Below the pieces are notes generated by a model. The model searched no databases. It worked only from the letters and a program-made list of their open reading frames with translations, and was not told the origin of the DNA. Positions 52,850 through 61,239 of a DNA stretch of 64,000 bases are shown in pieces. The translations under genes and the position numbers were made by a program. Source of the stretch: Paracoccus methylovorus (GTDB lineage Bacteria > Pseudomonadota > Alphaproteobacteria > Rhodobacterales > Rhodobacteraceae); assembly GCF_016919705.1 (NCBI RefSeq), contig NZ_CP070368.1, positions 2,023,501 to 2,087,500 of the forward strand, written 5' to 3'. Numbering within the stretch: the first letter of the stretch is position 1; each line of letters starts with the position of its first letter.

Positions 52850-53934
52850 GGCTTTGCCCCCCAGTAATCTCCCGGCCCGGTCCACTCGGGGTCTGCGCCC
52901 GGAATCTTCCATTTTCCGATACGGTTATTTGAAATGCCCCCGAGGTAGAGATAACCTTTGTGTTCCTTGACCGAGCAGACCATCGGATGGTTCGTGCCAA
53001 CCTTGTCCCACAGGACATCCAGGATTTCTCCCTTGATGTTGAACTTGACTGCGCAGCCCACGTTGATGTTGGGCATCATCCAGTTGGCCGGCCCCATGCG
53101 GCGGGTCATGCGCCGCCGGAAGCCGGGCATTGTCGACGCCAGATCCATGGCAGGGGAGCGCATCCCGACCAAAGTCGTCCAGTAATTGCCGTCAGATGCG
53201 CGGTTGATGTTGTCGGGCAGGCCCGGCAAGTTTTCGATGACACGCTCAACCTGCCCCTTTTTCGGACCGTCGAACCAGAAGCGCGAGATGCGGCAACCCC
53301 AAGTCTCTGCAAAAAGTAACGATTCCTGATCCGGCATGACACAGACGCCGTTGGGAAACATGAGCCGTTTGAGAACTGTCCGCGTCGTCTTTGTGCGGGG
53401 ATCGTAGCAGATCAGACGACCGTTTCCGCGCAATTCAAGCGAGTCCAACGGCCAATCGACGTGATTGTAACGTACCGTGGCTTCGGAGAAGAATATCCTT
53501 CCATCTGCCGCGATATCTAGATCGTCTGCAAGACGCATCCGGGTATCGTCTACGATCGAAAAACGCGATCGATTGGTTTCGTCTGTGAGCTTAACGACCT
53601 CCCGATCCGGCGTCACCATGTAAAGGCCCATTCCGGATACGCAGCAGACAAGATTGCCGTGGCGGTCGAACTGCATCCCCAAAGGATGGCCGCCGATATG
53701 GGCATAGACCTCCCAGGTTTTATGGTCCGGGGCGTGGAACTTGATGATTTCTCCCTGCCGGTTCCCCGCATAGACATTGTCGTCCCAGTCTATCAGTGGA
53801 TCTTCCGGGCCCTCGATCTCTCCCAAGCCGATCAACTCGACATTGTGCAGACGGTTGTTGACTGCCCAGACGCTGCTACTGCCCTCATCGGTTTCGGGCG
53901 CCTTCGGCAGCTTGAAGAATGTCGGTGCTACGTA
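52843..53934 (-). pseudogene. SMP-30/gluconolactonase-like protein 2, 5' end cut by IS5
   Basis: Paralogue of the next gene: NNRLHNVELIGLGEIEGPED, GGHPLGMQFDRHGNLVCCVS, DDLDIAADGRIFFSEATVRY, GVCVMPDQESLLFAETWGCR, GLPDNINRASDGNYWTTLVG. The frame stays open up to the IS5 left end (VAPTFFKLPKAPETDEG), so only the first few to ten codons and the promoter are lost. An internal TTG could still start a protein, but transcription now depends on the IS side. Second half of a broken sugar operon. Confidence 0.82.
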
Positions 53935-54785
53935 GGGCGTGTTGACAAAAGGGATTCACCGGGCGCGGTGATCGTGATTCAAGCTGGTATCTGCAATGGA
54001 GACCAGCGTGGCACGAAACCTGATGTCGAACGACGAGTGGGCGTTCTTTGAACGCTTCATCCTGGCTGTCCGTTCTCCGAACGGCCGCAAGCCCACGAAC
54101 CATCGGCTTGTTCTGGATGGGATTTTCTGGATCGCCCGAACGGGGTCGCCCTGGCGCGACCTGCCGGAAGAGTTCGGCAAATGGTCGTCTGTCTATCGGC
54201 AGTTCCGGCGCTGGACGTTGGCGGGGCTGTGGGAACAGATCCTGGAGGCGCTGAACGAGAGCCGGATCGTGCCGGATGCGCTGCAGATGATCGACAGCAC
54301 CGTGGTTCGCGCTCATCATCAGGCAGCGGGCGCAAAAGGGGGACTCCGCGCCAAGGTTTCGGCCGCTCGCGAGGTGGCTTCACGACCAAGATCCATCTGC
54401 GGGTCAATGCGGCAGGCCTGCCCATGAGAACCGAGATCACGGCCGGGCAGACATCGGACTACCTCGGCTTCGATCTGGTCATGGCTGACAACCTGCCCGA
54501 GCCAAGCGTTCTGCTCGCAGACCGCGGCTACGACTCCGACAACATCCGCAAGACCATGGAGGTGCGCGACGTGGTGCCGGTCATCCCCATGCGCAAAACC
54601 CGGAAGCTACGGGTCGCCGTTGACCGCAGGCTCTACCGCCTGCGCAATCTCGTTGAGCGGTGCTTCAACAAGCTCAAGAATGCCCGTCGCGTCGCCACCC
54701 GCTACGACAAGACCGCCGAAAGCTTCCTGGGCTTCATCGACATCACGTCGATCCGCCTCTGGCTCCGCCATTTGTCAACATGACC
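53935..54785 (+). mobile_element. IS5-family (IS427-type) insertion sequence, copy B
   Basis: Identical to copy A over all 851 bases compared and in the same orientation, again flanked by TA. It separates the SMP-30-like gene from the prophage/IS3 scar. Identity of both copies implies very recent transposition or gene conversion. Confidence 0.93.
53996..54783 (+). CDS. IS5-family transposase, two frames joined by -1 frameshift (copy B)
   Basis: Same two-frame transposase as copy A, with the A4G5 slippery site at 54334-54342 and intact catalytic segments MIDSTVVRAHH, LLADRGYDSD and NLVERCFNKLKNARR. Presumed functional. Confidence 0.9.
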
Positions 54786-54787
54786 TA

Positions 54788-54945
54788 GGGGCTTAGGGAT
54801 GTACATTCCGGTGTAGGGTGCCGGCGGGCTCGATGTAGCCCGTGACCTGCCACGGGATTTTTCCTTCACCGTCGATTAGAGTCCGGCCCAACTTGAGGAC
54901 GGACAATGAAGCGAACGAGATTCACGGACGAGCAGAGCATCGGTA
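54788..54945 (+). mobile_element. IS3-family (IS407-like) 5' end scar
   Basis: An IS end followed by the first codons of an IS407-type OrfA (MKRTRFTDEQSIG). It then jumps to a short OrfB piece (YRRLFVLLRREG), so most of the element has been deleted. The scar is fused to a phage gene. Confidence 0.7.
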
Positions 54946-55540
54946 CCGGCGCCTGTTCGTTCTGCTGCGCCGCGAGGGGGCCCCGGCGATCAGCGAGGTC
55001 GTCTGGGCGGGCAGCATCGCCTACTGGATCGACGGCGCCTGGATGCGGATCCTGCCGAGCGCCGGCTGGATGGCCTGGATCGAGGACGAGGCGCAGGCCA
55101 TCGTCTGGACCGGATCGGCGTGGATCCCGGTTGTGGATGCCATGGGCTTCATCGCGCAGGCAGCCTCGGTCGCCGTGGCGCGGGAGGCAAATGGCGCGAC
55201 CACCGGCATGGCGGTGCGGGAAGAAACCCTCTCCGGCCTTTCCGGGGCCAGCCGGGACTCGACCATCGTGATCCCCAACCGCGCCATCCTGCTCGGCGTA
55301 TCCGTGCGGACCGTGACCGCGGTGCTGGGCGCCAGCTCCTTCGACTGCGGCGTCAACGGCGAGCCCTCGAAGTTCGGCGGCGCGCTCGGCGTGGCCGTTG
55401 GTAGCAGCAATATCGGCGTCATCGGCCCGACGGCGTTCTATGCCGACACGCCCGTGCGCCTCACCGCCAATGGCGGCAGCTTTGCCGGCGGCGCGGTGCG
55501 CATTGCCATCCATTACCTGACCTGCGCCGCGCCGGACTGA
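54945..55540 (+). pseudogene. Phage DUF2793-type tail protein, C-terminal part fused to IS3 scar
   Basis: Reads GSIAYWIDGAWMRILPSAGW, MAWIEDEAQAIVWTGSAWIP, then a C-terminal domain ILLGVSVRTVTAVLGASSFD to IAIHYLTCAAPD. This matches the end of DUF2793 proteins found in alphaproteobacterial prophages, where they sit before the lysis genes. The N-terminal half is replaced by the IS3 scar, but the frame stays open across the joint (from 54842), so a chimeric protein could be made. Confidence 0.75.
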
Positions 55541-55559
55541 ACCCATGGGAGAGAACCTC

Positions 55560-55799
55560 ATGGACAGCATCCGCGAATGGTGGGGCGCGATCATGGCGGC
55601 AACCGGGCTGTGCATCTGGCTCGTGCGGCTTGAGGGCAGCAGCAAAACCGCCCTGCGCGAGATCGCAAGGCTGGAAAAGCAGCTCGACGCCGACCGTAAG
55701 GCGATCTCGGAAACCCGCAAGGAACAGAACGAGATGCTGCGCGAGATGCGCGCCGACATCAAACGCCTGCTGGAACGCAGCGGACCCGCCCGCGACTGA
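55560..55799 (+). CDS. Phage single-pass membrane protein with coiled coil
   Basis: 79-aa protein: one N-terminal helix (WWGAIMAATGLCIWLVRL) and a charged coiled coil (ALREIARLEKQLDADRKAIS, then NEMLREMRADIKRLL). GGGAGAG lies before the chosen ATG. Placed between tail and endolysin genes, where holin or holin-accessory genes are usual; the topology fits but the function is inferred from position. Confidence 0.7.
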   Translation: MDSIREWWGAIMAATGLCIWLVRLEGSSKTALREIARLEKQLDADRKAISETRKEQNEMLREMRADIKRLLERSGPARD

Positions 55800-55826
55800 C
55801 CGACGCCCAACCCGACCATCCACCCA

Positions 55827-55849
55827 CCCCGCCAGCGCGCGGGGTTTTT
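55827..55849 (+). terminator. Rho-independent terminator before endolysin
   Basis: CCCCGC / GCGGGG stem with a 6-nt loop followed by TTTTT; the endolysin gene starts 16 bases later. Confidence 0.8.
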
Positions 55850-55864
55850 CATTTGGAGAACATC

Positions 55865-56524
55865 ATGTCTGTGGCGAAAGAAACCATCGAGCACGTCAAG
55901 CGCTGGGAGGGCTTGCGGCTGGAAGCCTATCCCGATCCGGGCAGCAAGGACGGCACCCCCTGGACCATTGGTTACGGGCATATCTCGGACAGCTTCATGA
56001 CAGTCCACAAGGGCCTGAAAATCACCGAGGCGCAGGCCGAGGCCGCGCTGGAGCACGATCTGGGCGAGGCCGAGGATATCCTGCGCCGGCTGGTCAAGGT
56101 GCCGCTCACCGATGGGCAAAGGGCGGCGCTGACCAGCTTCGTCTTCAACATCGGCGAGGGGCAGTTCGCTGGTTCCACCCTGCTCAGAAAGCTGAATGCC
56201 GGCGATCATGATGCCGTGCCCGATCAGCTTGCGCGATGGGTCTATAATGACGGCAAGAAGATGACCGGGCTGGTCAACCGCCGCGCGGCCGAGATCGGCC
56301 TGTGGTCGAAGGGCAGTTTTGTCTCGTCGCGCACGGTCGAGGCCGCAGTCCCGCCCCTGGTCGGAAAGCTGGTCACGCCGGAAGTACTGACAGCGGCGGG
56401 CGGCGCGCTTGCCGGGCTGACCGGGACGCTGCAGGGCGACGGGCCGGTCTCCTTCGCGCTGGCAGCGCTGATCGTCATGGCCGGGGCCTGGGTGCTGTTC
56501 CGGCTGATCAGGCGGGCCTCGTGA
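55865..56524 (+). CDS. Phage endolysin, GH24 lysozyme with C-terminal membrane anchor
   Basis: 219-aa peptidoglycan muramidase of the T4/R21 lysozyme family. Catalytic Glu15 (KRWEGLRLEAYPDP), Asp24 and Thr34 (WTIGYGH) are present, then TDGQRAALTSFVFNIGEGQF and LARWVYNDGKKMTGLVNRRA. A C-terminal hydrophobic segment (VSFALAALIVMAGAWVLFRL) may tether it. GGAGA before ATG fixes the start. It overlaps the Rz-like gene (TGATG). Confidence 0.93.
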   Translation: MSVAKETIEHVKRWEGLRLEAYPDPGSKDGTPWTIGYGHISDSFMTVHKGLKITEAQAEAALEHDLGEAEDILRRLVKVPLTDGQRAALTSFVFNIGEGQFAGSTLLRKLNAGDHDAVPDQLARWVYNDGKKMTGLVNRRAAEIGLWSKGSFVSSRTVEAAVPPLVGKLVTPEVLTAAGGALAGLTGTLQGDGPVSFALAALIVMAGAWVLFRLIRRAS

Positions 56525-56742
56525 TGCTGGCCCGCTTCAAGTCCTGGCTGGCCATCGCCGCCGCCGCCATCCTGTTCATCCTCGGCGCGCGGCGCAGCGG
56601 CGAGAAGGCCGGGCGCGCCAACGAACGCCTCGAAAATCTAGAAAGGACCAATGATGCGCGTCAAAGGATGCTCGATGCCGCCAGCCGCCGCCCTCATGAT
56701 CGCGATGCTCTGGCTGAGCGGCTGCGCGACGGCAAGTTCTGA
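56524..56742 (+). CDS. Phage Rz-like inner-membrane spanin
   Basis: 72-aa protein with one N-terminal membrane helix (WLAIAAAAILFILGA) and a short helical periplasmic part (NERLENLERTNDARQRMLDA). It begins on the stop of the endolysin gene, and the lipoprotein gene Rz1 is nested in another frame of its second half. Together they would bridge and fuse inner and outer membranes during lysis. Confidence 0.8.
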   Translation: MLARFKSWLAIAAAAILFILGARRSGEKAGRANERLENLERTNDARQRMLDAASRRPHDRDALAERLRDGKF

Positions 56743-56893
56743 CAGCGCCCCCTGCCCGCCCGTGGTGGTCTACAGCACCGCCGAGCAAACCCGCGCGGCG
56801 GCCGAGGTCGAGGCCATGCCCGAAGGCGCGGTGCTGATGCGAATGATGAGCGATTACGCCGTACTGCGTGATCAGGCACGGTCCTGCAGGTGA
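56651..56893 (+). CDS. Phage Rz1-like outer-membrane lipoprotein spanin
   Basis: 80-aa lipoprotein with lipobox L-S-G-C25 (MLWLSGCATAS) after a hydrophobic signal. It overlaps the Rz-like gene by 92 bases in a different frame, the classic Rz/Rz1 architecture. GAAAGGA precedes the tandem ATGs. Confidence 0.8.
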   Translation: MMRVKGCSMPPAAALMIAMLWLSGCATASSDSAPCPPVVVYSTAEQTRAAAEVEAMPEGAVLMRMMSDYAVLRDQARSCR

Positions 56894-57235
56894 TAGCCGG
56901 GCCGGGCAAAGCCCCGCGGGAAGCGCCAGACGCCTCGACCGCAGCGCCATGCCCGGCCCGGTTCACGGATTCATGGTTTCAAAAAGTGGCAGGGATTCGC
57001 TGCGCTGGAATGGTCGCATTAGCAGACCACCTCTGTCGCGCATCAAAACAGGCACAGTTGGGCCCCCTGGACAGTGCCAGACATACCGCAGGTCATCCTA
57101 CCGCCGAACGTCATAAAGGGCGGTAAGCTGCCTGTGAGGTCGCGGCATCGCATGCGCGGCAAGCGGCGATAGCGGCCATTCACGACTCGCTCAGAGAGCG
57201 ACGCACTGCGCAGGTGTGAACAGAAGGCAGGGGCC
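56894..57235. other. Gene-free stretch after lysis cassette
   Basis: No gene supported on either strand. It probably contains the right end of the prophage remnant (no integrase or attachment core recognised) and DNA before an IS256 scar. Confidence 0.4.
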
Positions 57236-57400
57236 TCAGTTGGCGTCCGCGGCCAGATCTACGAATGGCTGAAGCGCCGCCTGCACGCTTTCGAACTCAT
57301 CCGCGCGCAGCACCTGCAGCTTGTCGGTGAATTCGATAGTATCGGCGTCCTCGAATGTCTGGTCATGCAGCGACACGGTTCCAAGGATCACCTGCGCGTC
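57236..57400 (-). pseudogene. C-terminal part of an unidentified gene, cut by IS256
   Basis: The minus-strand frame ends VSLHDQTFEDADTIEFTDKL, then QVLRADEFESVQAALQPFVD, LAADAN. It has normal protein character, but its upstream part is lost at the IS256 junction near 57400. No family recognised. Confidence 0.4.
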
Positions 57401-57954
57401 GTCCGGGCCTGCGCGGCGTGAAGCTGGTGATCGCCGACGACCACAAGGGCCTGCGGGCTGCGGCACGTCGGGTCTTCAACGCCACCCACCAGAGGTGCCG
57501 CATTCACTGGATGCGCAACGCCCTGGCTCACGCTCCGGCCAAGCAGCGCACCGCCGTGGCTGCGATGCTGAAGACGATCTTCGCACAGGAGACCCGGGCC
57601 GAGGCTGAAGCCCAGTGGGAGATCGTGGCCGACGCGCTCCGCGAAAAGCAGCCCAAGCTCGGGGCGCTGATGGATGCCTCCCGTGACGACGTGCTGGCCT
57701 ACATGTCCTTCCCACGCGAGCACTGGACCCAGATCGCCAGCACGAACCCGCTGGAGCGGGTGAACCGCGAGGTGAAGCGGCGCGCCGACGTCATCGGCAT
57801 CTTCCCCAACGACGAGGCCATCATCCGCCTCGTCGGCGCGCTGATGCTCGAGACCAACGACGAATGGGCGGTCGCCAGGCGCTACATGTCGCTTGAAACG
57901 CTTGGCCGCGTGACCGAAAATCCAACCGTCAGGCTGCCCGCCGTGGCTACCTGA
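57400..57954 (+). pseudogene. IS256-family (Mutator-type) transposase, C-terminal part
   Basis: Reads GLRGVKLVIADDHKGLRAAA (second catalytic Asp region), RCRIHWMRNALAHAP, then ASTNPLERVNREVKRRADVI with the catalytic Glu. The N-terminal third with the first Asp is missing. After the stop the element end (CTACACCACGGCGTGGGAC) is recognisable. Confidence 0.9.
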
Positions 57955-58205
57955 TCAGGCCCTGACCTCTCCGAAGGTCGGCGCTCCTACACCACGGCGT
58001 GGGACAGCATCTACTTCAGTGCTTTTCGCGCCTGTAACCAGCGTTTAGATGTATCGTTCTGGATACGCCGATCGGCTCGATCGGGCATGGGTTGCAACAA
58101 ACTCCGAACGGCGGTTTCTTTCATTGAGCAGACGCAAGAAATGGCGTTTTTTTGCCGATTGCGGCGTCGGTATACGGGCAGTTTCGCCAAAAGGGCAAGA
58201 TCGAC

Positions 58206-58706
58206 ATGAAGAGTTCAGAACGTTATCCCGCAACCCCGGCGACCCGGGCGCTTGCAAAGGCAGGCATCGCCTTCACAACCTATATCTACGACTACGACTA
58301 TGACGGGGCGGACGGCAGGCTCGGCATGCATGCGGCCGCGGCGATCGGCTTGCCTGCGGACCGGGTCTTCAAGACGCTGCTTGCCGAGGTGGATGGGACA
58401 GGGATGTGCGCGATCGTTCCCGTGGACCGCGTTCTGTCGATGAAGCGCCTCGCAGCAGCGGTCGGAGGGAAGTCGGCGATAATGATGCAACCGGACAAGG
58501 CCGAGAAGATGACGGGCTATCATGTCGGCGGGATCAGCCCTTTCGGGCATAGACGCCCTGTTCGGGCGGCGCTCGATGAATCCGCGTTGGAGCAGCCGCT
58601 CATCGTGGTCAATGGAGGCAAGCGCGGCTTCCTGATCGGGCTTTCTCCGCAGGATGCGCTGGAAGTGCTCGACGCGGTTGTCGCTCCGCTCTGCGCCGAG
58701 ACGTAA
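58206..58706 (+). CDS. ybaK: Cys-tRNA(Pro)/aminoacyl-tRNA deacylase, YbaK/EbsC type
   Basis: 166-aa editing enzyme that removes wrongly charged Cys from tRNA-Pro. YbaK features: TPATRALAKAGIAFTTYIYD, ADRVFKTLLAEVDG (with the conserved Lys in VFKTLL), MCAIVPVDRVLSMKRLA, TGYHVGGISPFGHRRP, and the end FLIGLSPQDALEVLDA. Start at MKSSERY. Normal length for the family. Confidence 0.95.
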   Translation: MKSSERYPATPATRALAKAGIAFTTYIYDYDYDGADGRLGMHAAAAIGLPADRVFKTLLAEVDGTGMCAIVPVDRVLSMKRLAAAVGGKSAIMMQPDKAEKMTGYHVGGISPFGHRRPVRAALDESALEQPLIVVNGGKRGFLIGLSPQDALEVLDAVVAPLCAET

Positions 58707-58717
58707 AGCGCGGAAGC

Positions 58718-58938
58718 TTACCCGTCCGGCTTGGGATGCGTGTCGGCGCCGTGGACCTCGCGCACGAGGTCCAGCCATGCCCTGGCCGCTTGCGACAAAT
58801 AGGCGTGCCGCCTCCATGCCATGACCATGCTCCATTCTGTGCCGGGTTCATCGAGAAGGACCTGACGGACCGTGGGCCTGGCGCGATTTGTCCGGCTGCG
58901 GCTTCTGAGAAGGCCTTCGATCAACGCGACCGTTACGC
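58718..58938 (-). pseudogene. LysR-family regulator, C-terminal fragment
   Basis: Reads GVTVALIEGLLRSRSR, then VRQVLLDEPGTEWSMVMAWR, RHAYLSQAARAWLDLV, the end of a LysR effector domain. The preceding ~220 residues are missing; the fragment begins where the DUF2442 gene ends. Insertion or deletion associated with the DUF4160/DUF2442 pair is likely. Confidence 0.65.
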
Positions 58939-59334
58939 CTGTTTGCGCGGCCTGCCGCCCTTGGCACCATTGGCCCGTGCTGCCGCTGCCTTGGCGGGTG
59001 ATGTGGCCTGTCCTGCCCGGCGAGCCATGTAGGCCCTTGTTCCAAACAGCCCGGCAAGCAGACCTGGCACGGAAAGGTCTGCATCGAGTGCCTCCCAGTG
59101 CAGCCCATAACCTGCGCCAAGGATTTCGACTGAGGCAAGCTCGTCATCCTTGGCCGTCTCCAACCCCTGTGCCATATGGGGCGGGAAGGCAAAGGTGCAG
59201 CCGTTTGTCAGTTCAACGATGATCCGTCCACTTTTCCGATCATAGCGCGCTGACGCCGCACGGGGCTCGGTTTGCTGCGCGATGCGACCACGTTCGAGAG
59301 CAGCGTCGATTTCGGCGTCTGTCAGGTCAGCCAT
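58933..59334 (-). CDS. DUF2442 domain protein (putative antitoxin)
   Basis: 133-aa soluble protein: MADLTDAEIDAALERGRIAQ, then ARYDRKSGRIIVELTNGCTF, AFPPHMAQGLETAKDDELAS, the DUF2442 core. It ends with a basic tail (ANGAKGGRPRKQA) that could touch DNA. It overlaps the DUF4160 gene by 8 bases. DUF4160-DUF2442 pairs are widespread and proposed as toxin-antitoxin modules; direct proof is not known to me. Confidence 0.88.
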   Translation of the reverse strand: MADLTDAEIDAALERGRIAQQTEPRAASARYDRKSGRIIVELTNGCTFAFPPHMAQGLETAKDDELASVEILGAGYGLHWEALDADLSVPGLLAGLFGTRAYMARRAGQATSPAKAAAARANGAKGGRPRKQA

Positions 59335-59566
59335 GGATTTCCCTCCATCTGGCAAGAAACTGCGCCTGCTCGTCACGGACAATCTGCATGGCGCGACGCA
59401 GATCGTTCGCCTTCATGCCTTCGGCCCAAACAAGGACCGGGGCACCGTCAGTTCCAATAAGATTGACCTTGGCCTGACCGTCCCCGAACACATGCACATG
59501 AGCTGGCTCGTGATCGTCCGTAAAGATGATGATGCGCAAGCCATGTGCACGATGAATCGTAACCAT
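59327..59566 (-). CDS. DUF4160 domain protein (putative toxin partner)
   Basis: 79-aa protein: MVTIHRAHGLRIIIFTDDHE, then PAHVHVFGDGQAKVNLIG, with the invariant H-x-H (HVHV) and ending FLARWREIHG. First gene of the pair with DUF2442. The compact DUF4160 fold and small size fit a toxin candidate, but function is not established. Confidence 0.9.
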   Translation of the reverse strand: MVTIHRAHGLRIIIFTDDHEPAHVHVFGDGQAKVNLIGTDGAPVLVWAEGMKANDLRRAMQIVRDEQAQFLARWREIHG

Positions 59567-59842
59567 CAGATAAAATAACCTAGCGTGTTGGGTTTTTCAA
59601 GAGATGGTCTGCATCGCTCCGAGTGGCAGCCTCGCGGCCCGTCCCTCACTCACCTTGCGTTGCTCAAATGAGCATGAGTTGCGACCTTGGAGAGCGCAGC
59701 ACGATAGCCGGTCATGCAATCGCCCGTGTGTGCATATCGCATTGTTATGCCGCGCAGCAGCACGTTGCGAAGAGCCCTTACCGGTCATTCAGAATTGTGC
59801 GTATCGTCGCCCGAAACACTTCACGGAAAGAAATGGAAACCA

Positions 59843-60262
59843 ATGCAACTGCATCGTGGTCGCCTGATTGATCATATTCAGCTTGTAGTGCGTGACTTGC
59901 AAGCCAGCGAGCGCTTCTACACGGCGGTAATGTCCGTGTTGGGGATACCAGTGCTCAGCACGGATAATGGCTACTTCATAGCCGATGAGCTTACGGTATC
60001 TTCTGCTGACAGTGCGACCGCTTCCGGCGAGTTGACGGGGCGGCACCATCTAGCATTTCAAGCGAAGGATCGCGAAACGGTGGATGCCTTCTACAGCGCG
60101 GCGCTAGCGCATGGCGGACGTGACAACGGAGCACCCGGTATCCGGGCCTATCATCCGGGGTATTATGCCGCCTTCGCGTTGGACCCCGATGGCAACAACA
60201 TCGAAGTTGTTTACCAAGGCGAGGCGAAGCGTAACACGCCGTCAGTCACCATCGAGTTTTAG
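59843..60262 (+). CDS. VOC-superfamily (glyoxalase/bleomycin resistance-like) protein
   Basis: 139-aa metalloprotein fold: IDHIQLVVRDLQASERFYTA (first metal His), GRHHLAFQAKDRETVDAFYS (second His region), FALDPDGNNIEVVYQG (metal Glu). Start at MQLHRGR; a longer reading adds an unrelated leader. The region before it (59567-59842) holds no gene. Substrate unknown; such small VOC proteins include dioxygenases, thiol transferases and drug-binding proteins. Confidence 0.92.
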   Translation: MQLHRGRLIDHIQLVVRDLQASERFYTAVMSVLGIPVLSTDNGYFIADELTVSSADSATASGELTGRHHLAFQAKDRETVDAFYSAALAHGGRDNGAPGIRAYHPGYYAAFALDPDGNNIEVVYQGEAKRNTPSVTIEF

Positions 60263-60430
60263 GCCAAGTTAACAGCACTTCTCGATGACCGCTTTGTCCG
60301 CATCGGAGACAGCCCCCCGCTGAGATCGCTGCGGTAAGCATGAACGGCTGGTTTCAGGAGGCTGCACTGCAGCGCCAGGCAGAGCCTAACCGTCCGTTCG
60401 TACGTCGACAGGCGCTGACAGCGCCGCTCG

Positions 60431-60700
60431 TCATCGTCCCCGAAACCGGATGACATTATCACCGCGCATGAAGGCGACGGCGCCTTCTTCCTCGATTGCC
60501 TGGATAGCGGCGTTTCTTGCCTCCTTGTCGGAGGCGAACTGATCGTCCCAAACGTGGCTGGTGCCATCCTGGTCGACGATCTCAAGCATCCAGTTCTGAT
60601 CCGTTTCAGCACGGTAGATTTCGATGGAGAAAGGATGGCCGTCGATGATGACACGCTGGCTTTTGCCCGACGTGACTATGTTCGGTTCTTCTTCGATCAT
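60431..60700 (-). CDS. Conserved small hypothetical protein
   Basis: 89-aa acidic protein: MIEEEPNIVTSGKSQRVIID, then GHPFSIEIYRAETDQNWMLE, IVDQDGTSHVWDDQF and AVAFMRGDNVIRFRGR. A similar small protein seems common in alphaproteobacteria, function unknown. Start at MIEEEP chosen; the frame is open 48 codons further up without family character. It follows the rRNA terminator on the same strand. Confidence 0.7.
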   Translation of the reverse strand: MIEEEPNIVTSGKSQRVIIDGHPFSIEIYRAETDQNWMLEIVDQDGTSHVWDDQFASDKEARNAAIQAIEEEGAVAFMRGDNVIRFRGR

Positions 60701-60842
60701 CTGGTGGACCCCGGATTGTCGGTATCTGTCCAGTATGCGCCTACCGTCAGCCGGGTCAATCGCCTGCAGCGACGCGGTCTCGCCGCCGTTTCCCCATGCA
60801 GCCCGTTTTTGTTGAGTCAGCGTTGAGTCGTTCGCGCAGCGC

Positions 60843-60866
60843 AAAAATCCTCCCGCGAGGGAGGCT
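60843..60866 (-). terminator. rRNA operon terminator
   Basis: Minus-strand stem CCTCCC-TCGC-GGGAGG followed by ATTTTT, 28 bases past the tRNA end. The plus strand also shows GGGAGG-CTTTT, so it may stop transcription from both sides. Confidence 0.88.
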
Positions 60867-60894
60867 TTTAAGCGACTGTAATCATTGTATATTC

Positions 60895-60971
<77 letters not shown>

Positions 60972-61013
60972 CCGTTTTTCATCGTTTTGAGAGATATCAT
61001 CGCGTCTTTTCAG

Positions 61014-61129
61014 GTCTGGCGGTGACCTACTCTCCCACGTCTTTTGACGCAGTACCATTGGCGCGACGGCACTTAACTGCCGAGTTCGGGATGGGATCGG
61101 GTGTTTTGCTCGTGCTAAAGCCACCAGAC
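61014..61129 (-). rRNA. rrf: 5S ribosomal RNA
   Basis: About 116 nt with conserved CCCGATCCCATCCCGAACTCGG and the pairing ends TCTGGTGG / CCGCCAGA. About 110 bases downstream of 23S on the same strand. Ends set by the terminal helix, within 1-3 bases. Confidence 0.95.
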
Positions 61130-61239
61130 CAGAAAAGAAGCGATAATCGGCGTTTCCCGAGGGAATGGTTGTCCAAGGATGCTTTTGGAAGCGAGACATT
61201 TGCTTGCATCTGCAAGCGTCTGGTCTGTCTTCTTCCGGA

